Positions 1 through 5,314 of a stretch of DNA of 6,239 bases are shown here, piece after piece. Position 1 is the first letter of the stretch. Each line of letters begins with the position of its first letter. Source of the DNA: an uncultured Elusimicrobium sp. (GTDB lineage Bacteria; Elusimicrobiota; Elusimicrobia; Elusimicrobiales; Elusimicrobiaceae); the NCBI GenBank assembly GCA_937891135.1, contig CALAFB010000127.1, forward strand, positions 1-6,239, given 5' to 3'. Made by a program: the position numbers and the translations under genes. The notes below the pieces were generated by a model. It was not told the DNA's origin and did not search any database. It worked only from the letters and a program-made list of their open reading frames with translations.

Positions 1-13
1 CAGGCGGTTTTTT

Positions 14-541
14 ATGCCCAAAAGAACAGCACAAAGCAAAACGCATAAAAAAGTACAGCAAGCAAAGGCAACGCGGAAAGCGGCAACAGACGGCACGGCC
101 AAAAGGCCGGTAGGCCGTCCGGCCATGTTCCAAACGCCCGAAGAAATGCAAGTACAAATTGACGCATATTTTGCTTCTTGTGTGCCTACCTTTTTGCGTG
201 TAGATGGAAATGTTGTGCCGGATAAAAACGGCAACCCCATTGTAGAGTATAACCCGCCTACTATTACCGGCCTTGCGTTGTATTTGGGATTTGAAGATAG
301 AAGCAGTCTGTATGAGTACAAAGAGAAAAAAGAATTTACCCACACAGTAAAAAAAGCCATTGCCCGCATGGAAAATTATGCGGAGCGTGAACTGTTTAAT
401 AATCCAAAGCCGACGGGGGCTATATTTTGGCTTAAAAACCACGGGTGGAAAGCCGAAGAAGATACAAAGGCTGATGTAAAAACCACCGTTCGTTTTGTGG
501 TAAGTGATGACGAAGAAGAAAAGGAGCCGGAAGATGAGTGA
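14..541 (+). CDS. terS: Terminase small subunit (P22 gp3-like DNA-packaging protein)
   Basis: Probable small terminase, the DNA-recognition subunit that selects phage DNA and hands it to the large subunit for cutting and packaging. Residues 1-36 are strongly basic and end in KRPVGRP (30-36), resembling an AT-hook and the GRP motif that opens many small terminases. The core, about residues 38-148, has the family pattern: a TPEEMQVQIDAYF helix, then TITGLALYLGF, then a SLYEYKEKKEF helix and PTGAIFWLKNHGWK. This matches the gp3-like DNA-packaging family from memory of the pattern. The last 12 residues (164-175) are almost all acidic. At 175 residues it is a normal length. The start at 14 is preceded by AGGCGG (2-7) with a 6-base gap, a fair ribosome binding site. 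The frame stays open to the window edge, so an upstream start cannot be excluded. Its end overlaps terL by 8 bases. Family call is firm; mode of DNA recognition is inferred. Confidence 0.88.
   Translation: MPKRTAQSKTHKKVQQAKATRKAATDGTAKRPVGRPAMFQTPEEMQVQIDAYFASCVPTFLRVDGNVVPDKNGNPIVEYNPPTITGLALYLGFEDRSSLYEYKEKKEFTHTVKKAIARMENYAERELFNNPKPTGAIFWLKNHGWKAEEDTKADVKTTVRFVVSDDEEEKEPEDE
97..124 (+). repeat. Four GGCC blocks at exact 8-bp spacing, with alternative hairpins
   Basis: GGCC occurs at 97, 105, 113 and 121, each start exactly 8 bases after the last. The blocks can pair in competing ways: CGGCC (96-100) with GGCCG (105-109) around an AAAA loop, or GGCCGG (105-110) with CCGGCC (119-124) around an 8-base loop. 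It lies inside terS, over the codons for the KRPVGRP stretch. Part of the pattern follows from codons for Gly, Arg, Pro and Ala, so it may be incidental. A DNA-recognition or RNA-structure role is only inferred. Confidence 0.4.
521..526 (+). promoter_or_regulatory. Ribosome binding site fixing the terL start
   Basis: AAGGAG sits 7 bases before the ATG at 534 and lies within the Glu-Lys-Glu codons of the terS acidic tail. An alternative in-frame GTG at 504 would add ten residues (MMTKKKRSRK) but has no Shine-Dalgarno sequence before it, so the ATG at 534 is preferred. Confidence 0.85.
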
Positions 542-1883
542 ATTAACCGTTCCTTTGAGTTCTTGGAAACCGCGCTTCCCGCAAAAAGAAATTATGCAAG
601 CGGCAAACAAACACCGCTATTGTGTATTAGTAACCCACCGCCAATTAGGCAAGACAGTATTTGTGGTAAATTGGCTTATCCGGCAAGCCCTTAACAAATA
701 CCACGAATTAGGCACGCGCGGGCTATATTGTGCGCCGTACCTAAACCAAGCCATAAACGCAAGTTGGGATTATTTTAAGCATTACTCACAAGATGTGCCT
801 TCCGCCTTCAAAAAGATAAACGAAGCAGACCACACTATACGCTTTGCCAATGGTGCAAAACTTATGGTGCGCGGGGCTGATAAGCCGGATAGTTTGCGCG
901 GTACTTTCCTTGACTGGGTTGTGCTTGATGAATACGGCACCATGAAACCCAATGTGTACCACGAAATCATAGAGCCGATGCTAAACGAGCGGCGCGGGAA
1001 GGCGTTATTTGTAGGCACTCCGCGCGGGCAAAACCAGTTTTACGAGATTTATAAGCACGCGCTAAAAGAATACACCGCCAACCCAAACGGGGACTATTGG
1101 GTAGGCGTTTATAGGGCGGATGAAACGGGCATTATACATGACCTTGAAGAAAAGCGCAAAAATATACCCGATAATATCTTCCGCCAAGAATACCTATGCG
1201 ACTTTACCGCCGCTGTTTCTAATGCGGTTTTCCCGCAAGAAATCCTAGACAGGGCGCGCAATAATGATTTGCCCTTTGGGGGTGGCGAGCGTGTGGCCGC
1301 GCTAGATGTGGCGCGTTATGGGGATGACTACAATGTAATCAAAATTTGCGAGTACGCCGGCCCGATGAAATGGCGCGAAGTGGTAACGGAGCATTGGGGC
1401 AAAGAAGCCACCACCTACACCACGGGCCGTGTGTTGCAATTATCCCAAAAATACAAGTTTAACCGCCTTATTGTGGACGGTACGGGCGTTGGCGGCGGGG
1501 TTGTGGACCAACTCAAAGAAGCCGCTAAAAAATTCCAAGTGTACGAGTTTAGGGGCGAAGAAGCCGCTACTAATTCCAGTTTTGTAAATAAGCGCGCGGA
1601 AACCTATTTTGCCTTGCGCGAGTTTATGGAAGATGGCTATGTGCGTTTTGATGACCCTGTTGCTTTTGCTGAACTGGGTACTATTCCCTATTCCATTAAC
1701 TCAAAAGGGCAATTACAAATAGCGTCCAAGGAAGAAATCAAAAAGGAAACGGGTAAAAGCCCGGACTTTGCCGACGCGTGCATGATGCTTGCGGTGCTGT
1801 TTAAGAAGTCAAACGCCGTAACCTACCGCCAAAACAGCGTGCGCAGAAACAATTTAACGGCGGACAGCGGATTTATTTTTTAA
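534..1883 (+). CDS. terL: Terminase large subunit (packaging ATPase and nuclease)
   Basis: Motor subunit that hydrolyses ATP to drive DNA through the portal and cuts the concatemer. It has 449 residues with all key motifs visible. An adenine-contact candidate Q17 precedes the Walker A motif HRQLGKT (35-41). Walker B is VVLDE (129-133) with catalytic Glu133, and the coupling motif is GTPRG (161-165). The RNase H-like nuclease domain starts near 254, with acidic residues D258 (in LDVARYGDD), D315 (in LIVDGTG) and D411/D414 (in PDFADA). This resembles the Terminase_6 ATPase plus Terminase_6C nuclease arrangement. ATG 534 is chosen over GTG 504 because of the ribosome binding site at 521-526. It overlaps terS by 8 bases, suggesting coupled translation, and is followed by a 17-base gap, the longest between genes here. 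Nothing looks broken. Pairing with a gp3-like small subunit makes headful packaging plausible, but that is inference. Confidence 0.96.
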   Translation: MSELTVPLSSWKPRFPQKEIMQAANKHRYCVLVTHRQLGKTVFVVNWLIRQALNKYHELGTRGLYCAPYLNQAINASWDYFKHYSQDVPSAFKKINEADHTIRFANGAKLMVRGADKPDSLRGTFLDWVVLDEYGTMKPNVYHEIIEPMLNERRGKALFVGTPRGQNQFYEIYKHALKEYTANPNGDYWVGVYRADETGIIHDLEEKRKNIPDNIFRQEYLCDFTAAVSNAVFPQEILDRARNNDLPFGGGERVAALDVARYGDDYNVIKICEYAGPMKWREVVTEHWGKEATTYTTGRVLQLSQKYKFNRLIVDGTGVGGGVVDQLKEAAKKFQVYEFRGEEAATNSSFVNKRAETYFALREFMEDGYVRFDDPVAFAELGTIPYSINSKGQLQIASKEEIKKETGKSPDFADACMMLAVLFKKSNAVTYRQNSVRRNNLTADSGFIF

Positions 1884-1900
1884 GAAAAAAGGAGGACTGT

Positions 1901-2230
1901 ATGGGATGGAATTTTAAGAAAAGTTTTTTACCTACTGCTATTGGAGCCATTGGCGGTTTTTTGGCTGGCGGCCCGTGGGGGGCTGCTGTTGGGGCGGGTA
2001 TGGGTGCATACTCTGCCGACCAAGCAGACAAACAGGAAAAAGCCCAAAAGAAGGCAATGCAAAAAATGGAAGAAGAAGCGGAAAAAAATAAAGTAACTCC
2101 AACGGTTGTAGATGATAGTGCGGCCCAAGAAGAAGCCCGCAGACGCAATGCGGCCAAGAGAGGACGCGCAAGCACTATCCTTGCCGGAGACTACCGCCAA
2201 AGCGCGGTTAAACGCCTTTTAGGAGAGTAA
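1901..2230 (+). CDS. Small glycine-zipper protein, probable virion component
   Basis: A 109-residue protein of unproven function. Three parts are visible. Residues 10-39 are hydrophobic and glycine-rich, with glycines at 15, 19, 23, 27, 31 and 35, an unbroken GxxxG ladder typical of tightly packed membrane helices. Residues 40-64 are highly charged and probably helical or coiled coil (Lys, Glu, Gln, Ala). The C-terminus carries KRGRASTILAG (86-96) and ends KRLLGE. From memory, similar RGRxSTxLxG endings followed by a LLG tail occur in small proteins near portal genes of other podophages, usually annotated only as hypothetical or virion proteins. The ribosome binding site AAAGGAGG (1888-1895) lies 5 bases before the ATG. 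It sits between terL and portal, with only 4 bases to the portal gene. Possible roles are an ejected or internal virion protein or a membrane-active protein. A holin is less likely, given the location and conserved C-terminus. Confidence 0.8.
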   Translation: MGWNFKKSFLPTAIGAIGGFLAGGPWGAAVGAGMGAYSADQADKQEKAQKKAMQKMEEEAEKNKVTPTVVDDSAAQEEARRRNAAKRGRASTILAGDYRQSAVKRLLGE

Positions 2231-2234
2231 AACA

Positions 2235-3881
2235 ATGGATACGCGGCAACAAAAGAAATATGACGAACTAAAAAGACGGCTTACTGCTATGGAGAGCCAC
2301 CGCTATTTTTACGAACGCATGTGGCAGCGTGCCGCGGAACTGGCAGACCCAAAGAACGCTAATTTTACCGTTGAATACGGGCCGGGCCGTTTTAACAAAG
2401 GAGAGCGCAAAACGGACAACACCGTTGCGCTTGCTGTGCCAAAATGGGCCTCTGCTATTGACGGCCTTACCACTCCCAAAACTCAAAAATGGCACGGGCT
2501 GACCGTAAGCGATGACTACCTTAACACCAAATACCGCGACTGGTTGGAACGCCAACGCGACAGGCTGTTTTCTATCCGTTATGCGGCCGGGAGCAATTTT
2601 GCGAATGCCCACTATGAAAACCTTAAAAACATAGCCGTATATGGAAGCGGCCCGTTTAGCGTAACTGAAAAATACGGGCAAGGTATTTCTTACCGTGCTT
2701 GGCCGGTGCGTGAATTTTACACGGAGCAAAATGCGGATGGGGAAGTTGATGTTTTCTTCCGCAAGTTTAAGTTAGACAAACGCAAGGCCATACAATTATT
2801 CAAAGAAAATACCCCGCGCCAAATTATCGTAAGCGACGATTTAACGAAAGAATGGGAGTTTTTACACGCCGTATATCCCAATGATGACTACCAGCCAAAC
2901 AGATATGACGGCCCGCACAAACGCTATGCGAGCGACTACGCTTGTTTAACCACAAACGAACTGATAGAAGAAAGCGGCTTTGATGTATGCCCGTTCTTTT
3001 ATCCGCGTTATGATGTGTTTTCCAGTTTGCAAGAGCCATACGGATATTCCCCGACTATGCTTTTAATGCCGGAAATGCGAACATTGGCCGCCATGAATAG
3101 AAGCAACTTGCGTACTGCCCAACGCGCAAGCGACCCCGGCTATTTGGTGTCCAATGACGATATTATCAATGTGAACAGGGTAGGCGCGCCAAACGCCATT
3201 ATTCCCGGTGGGCTGAATGAAAACGGAAAACCGCTAGTCCAACCCATAGCAGGGCCAAATACCTTGCCGTTTAGTTTGGAAATGCTCCAAGATTTGCGCA
3301 ACACCATCCGTGAGGGCTTTGAACTGAACTTATTTACGGTGCTTGTAAATCGGCCCGATATGACCGCGACCGAAGTTTTACAGCGCGCGCAGGAAACAGC
3401 AACGCTTTTAAGCCCTACCACAAGCCGTTTAGAAAAGGAGTTGCTTTCCGGCGTAATTGAAAAGGAACTTGAAATTTGTATGCGCTCCGGCCAATTAGAG
3501 CCTATGCCGCAAGAAATGGCGGAAGCCTTTGCGTTTGGGCAAGCGAGCCTTCAAATTTCTTACGAAAGCCCTATTAGACGGGCGCAAGAGGCGGGAGCGG
3601 GTACGGCCATTTTACGCACGCTTGAAGTAGCGGGGGCGTTAGCCAACTTTGACCCGTCCATTAAAAACAAAATCAATGCCGTTGCCGCATTGGAAGAAGT
3701 AGCCAAATGTTACGGTGCGCCTGTCAAAATCTTTAATACGGATGAAGAAAAAGAACAGGCGGACATGAACGATGCCCAGTTACAACAGGCGCAGCAAATG
3801 CTACAAGCCGCGCCGGTTATTAGCCAAAGCGCAAAAGAACTGGCACAAGCACAAAAAGCAACAGGAGAAAGTTTTAGATGA
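2235..3881 (+). CDS. Portal protein (T7 gp8-like head-tail connector)
   Basis: Forms the ring at one capsid vertex through which DNA enters and leaves; it also nucleates procapsid assembly and docks the terminase and tail. The 548 residues are typical of the podovirus head-to-tail connecting family (PF12236 type). Family landmarks in order: an N-terminal helix with a YERMWQRAAELADP stretch (about 26-39); DGLTTPKTQKWHGL (76-89); NIAVYGSGPFSV (131-142) followed by YRAWPVREFY (152-161) and DVFFRKF (171-177); YGYSPTMLLMPEMRTL from 269, then a NRSNLRTAQRASDPGYLV stretch; and TATEVLQRAQE from 377, the helix region near the tunnel. The tail after about residue 505 is Gln- and Ala-rich and probably helical. 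The start at ATG 2235 is set by AGGAG (2221-2225), 9 bases away, inside the end of the preceding gene. The stop overlaps the next start as ATGA. No defect is visible. Confidence 0.95.
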   Translation: MDTRQQKKYDELKRRLTAMESHRYFYERMWQRAAELADPKNANFTVEYGPGRFNKGERKTDNTVALAVPKWASAIDGLTTPKTQKWHGLTVSDDYLNTKYRDWLERQRDRLFSIRYAAGSNFANAHYENLKNIAVYGSGPFSVTEKYGQGISYRAWPVREFYTEQNADGEVDVFFRKFKLDKRKAIQLFKENTPRQIIVSDDLTKEWEFLHAVYPNDDYQPNRYDGPHKRYASDYACLTTNELIEESGFDVCPFFYPRYDVFSSLQEPYGYSPTMLLMPEMRTLAAMNRSNLRTAQRASDPGYLVSNDDIINVNRVGAPNAIIPGGLNENGKPLVQPIAGPNTLPFSLEMLQDLRNTIREGFELNLFTVLVNRPDMTATEVLQRAQETATLLSPTTSRLEKELLSGVIEKELEICMRSGQLEPMPQEMAEAFAFGQASLQISYESPIRRAQEAGAGTAILRTLEVAGALANFDPSIKNKINAVAALEEVAKCYGAPVKIFNTDEEKEQADMNDAQLQQAQQMLQAAPVISQSAKELAQAQKATGESFR

Positions 3882-4162
3882 AGAAAGTTATTTTAACCAC
3901 TTATCAATGGCTGTTTAGGCGGCGTTTAGCCTTTCAAACGGTATTTGACCCTAGCAAACGGGAAGTCAAAATCGTACTGGCTGAACTTGCCAAGATTTGC
4001 CCAAACAACCCCGCCAAAGGAGCGGGAAGCCCGTTAGACACGCACCAACTTTGCATTAACATAGGCAGACGGCAAGTGCTTAACCATATTTTGGCTATGT
4101 GCCATTTGCCGGATGAAAAACTAAACGAGATAGTACAGGAGGAAAACGAGTATGGACGATAA
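3878..4162 (+). CDS. Bbp19-like small phage protein
   Basis: A 94-residue protein encoded between portal and scaffold. It matches the pattern I recall for the Bbp19-like family, named after a Bordetella podophage protein: a phenylalanine-led segment (VFD, 22-24), then a helix VKIVLAELAKIC (30-41), then a polar loop with D54, and a helix NIGRRQVLNHIL (61-72). The biochemical role of this family is not established as far as I know; its place in the head module suggests an accessory role in head assembly or the virion. The N-terminus MKKVILTTYQWLFRRRL is basic and hydrophobic but too short and arginine-rich for a convincing signal peptide or membrane segment. The ribosome binding site AGGAGA (3863-3868) lies 9 bases upstream, inside portal; the start overlaps the portal stop by 4 bases and the end overlaps scaffold by 11. 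Family call is moderate, based on pattern only. Confidence 0.72.
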   Translation: MKKVILTTYQWLFRRRLAFQTVFDPSKREVKIVLAELAKICPNNPAKGAGSPLDTHQLCINIGRRQVLNHILAMCHLPDEKLNEIVQEENEYGR

Positions 4163-4964
4163 CAACCCGACAGGCGGAGCAGCCGGACTTTTACAAGGCG
4201 GCAACCCCGACCCAAACCAAAACCCGACGCAAGGCGCGGATAACGCTTTTTTACAGGGTTTTGAAGAAGCAGACAGAGCGTATCTTACTGAAAAAGGATA
4301 CAACAGCAATGCCGATTTATTAGCGGCTTTGCGCGCCGCAGATGGCAAAGTGTCTTTGCCTACCGATAAATCCACGCCGGAAGAACTGGCCGCCTTTTAC
4401 AACAAATTAGGCCGCCCGGAAAGCGCGGACAAATACGGTTTTGCCTTGAAAAATGACGAAAACGGAGAAGTGGCAAAGGCCCTTGCTCCGGCTATGTTTG
4501 AAGCGGGTTTAACCGCTACGCAAGCCGCCAAAATGCAGGAAGCATTGGATGGTTTTTCGGCTGCTAAATTGGAAGCGTATGTCAAAGAGCAAGACAGCCA
4601 AATGAAAGCCTTGCAAAAGGACTGGGGTGTTGACTATGAGAAAAACACCGAAATTGCCCGCCAAGCCGCCCGAAAATACGGCCTTGAGCAAGAAAAACTT
4701 GCACGCCTGGAAACCGCGCTTGGGTCTAATGAGTTAATGAAACTGTTGTATTCCATTGGCTCTACCATTGCAGACCCCGACCTTAAAGGCGCAACCGGCA
4801 GTAGTGCTAAACCCAGCGGAGCGCACTATACCAAAGAAGAAGCAAAAGCCAAAATGGATGCGCTTATCAAAGACAAAGAGTTTGGCAAAAAATTTATGAA
4901 CAAAGACCCTGACGCGATTAAGTTATTTAACGAACTTAACCACGCCATGGCAGGAGGCAACTAA
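4152..4964 (+). CDS. Scaffolding (capsid assembly) protein
   Basis: Probable internal scaffold that guides coat protein into a procapsid and then leaves or is degraded. The 270-residue protein has no predicted membrane segment. Residues 1-32 are a disordered Asn/Gly/Pro/Gln-rich leader. FLQGFEEADRAYLTEKGY (33-50) is followed by the motif PEELAAFYNKLGRPESADKYGF (76-97), which I recognise from many phage scaffold proteins. Residues 100-210 are mostly helical with heptad-like Ala/Leu/Lys/Glu content, as expected for an elongated scaffold. The end, 223-270, is a basic helical pair (KEEAKAKMDALIKDKEF, then DAIKLFNELNHAM), similar to the C-terminal segment that binds coat protein in other scaffolds. 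The ribosome binding site AGGAGG (4137-4142) lies 9 bases upstream. It starts 11 bases inside the Bbp19-like gene and ends in TAATG with the next. Location two genes before coat supports the role. No protease active site is seen. Confidence 0.87.
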   Translation: MDDNNPTGGAAGLLQGGNPDPNQNPTQGADNAFLQGFEEADRAYLTEKGYNSNADLLAALRAADGKVSLPTDKSTPEELAAFYNKLGRPESADKYGFALKNDENGEVAKALAPAMFEAGLTATQAAKMQEALDGFSAAKLEAYVKEQDSQMKALQKDWGVDYEKNTEIARQAARKYGLEQEKLARLETALGSNELMKLLYSIGSTIADPDLKGATGSSAKPSGAHYTKEEAKAKMDALIKDKEFGKKFMNKDPDAIKLFNELNHAMAGGN

Positions 4965-5314
4965 TGGCAGAGGAACATATTACACGCGGTCAAATTATAC
5001 GCGTGGTGCAGAAAATCTCGCTACGCCATCCGCGCGGACTTACGAAGGAGTGGCTGTATGGCATGTTAAAGCCCGTTGTGGATGCGCTGGAAGCAGACCT
5101 CAAAGAGACGGGCCAGTTGCCAACCGACCCAACCGATACGCCCGCAAAAGACGGGGCAGATAAAGAGCCGGAAAAAGTAAAGCAACAAGAAAGCCCGGCA
5201 TCCGCACCCGAAAAGGACGGCCAAACCGATTTAGGGGATACCCCTAAAAAGCCCGTTGAGGAAAAGGGCAATAAAACTAAACAGGGTACTAAACCCAAGG
5301 AGAAGAAAAAATGA
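4964..5314 (+). CDS. Hypothetical protein with lysine-rich low-complexity tail
   Basis: I do not recognise this 116-residue protein. Residues 5-50 look like a small folded, helical unit (a GQIIRVVQKISLRHP stretch, then LTKEWLYGMLKPVVDALEADL), conceivably a small helix-turn-helix-like domain. From about 52 to 116 it is disordered and made of Pro, Lys, Asp, Glu, Gly and Thr, becoming strongly basic at the end (GTKPKEKKK). Such tails can bind nucleic acid or an acidic partner, but neither is shown here. Its place between scaffold and coat suggests a head role: minor capsid protein, decoration protein or assembly helper. ATG 4964 overlaps the scaffold stop by one base (TAATG), with AGGAGG (4952-4957) 6 bases upstream. 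It overlaps the coat start as ATGA. The gene carries a perfect hairpin near its 3' end. Confidence 0.78.
   Translation: MAEEHITRGQIIRVVQKISLRHPRGLTKEWLYGMLKPVVDALEADLKETGQLPTDPTDTPAKDGADKEPEKVKQQESPASAPEKDGQTDLGDTPKKPVEEKGNKTKQGTKPKEKKK
5230..5248 (+). other. Perfect 8-bp inverted repeat (hairpin) upstream of the coat gene
   Basis: TTTAGGGG (5230-5237) pairs without mismatch with CCCCTAAA (5241-5248) around the 3-base loop ATA. It lies in codons 89-95 of the preceding gene, ending 62 bases before the coat ATG. It is followed by A residues, not T, so it is not a classic intrinsic terminator on the + strand. A role in mRNA processing, protection or translation control of the coat message is possible but inferred. 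Confidence 0.55.
5297..5302 (+). promoter_or_regulatory. Ribosome binding site of the major capsid gene
   Basis: AAGGAG lies 8 bases before ATG 5311, within a purine-only run (GAAGAAAAA follows) that also encodes the lysine-rich end of the preceding protein. The unstructured A-rich spacing should favour frequent initiation, as suits a highly made coat protein. Confidence 0.85.

Noticed and set aside
504..533. Upstream GTG start for the large terminase adding MMTKKKRSRK
   Set aside because: No Shine-Dalgarno sequence precedes 504, whereas AAGGAG lies 7 bases before the ATG at 534.
1873..2200. Three antisense frames opposite the glycine-zipper gene
   Set aside because: Shadows of the Ala/Gly/Lys-rich + strand gene, which has an ideal AAAGGAGG site and fits the operon.
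1901..2230. Holin, suggested by the small size, hydrophobic segment and charged end
   Set aside because: It lies between terL and portal with no endolysin nearby, and the long charged helix plus KRGRASTILAG end fit a virion-associated protein better.
2268..2729. Antisense open frame of 153 codons within the portal gene
   Set aside because: It lies fully opposite a well-supported portal coding region, has no family features, and nothing else is coded on the - strand.
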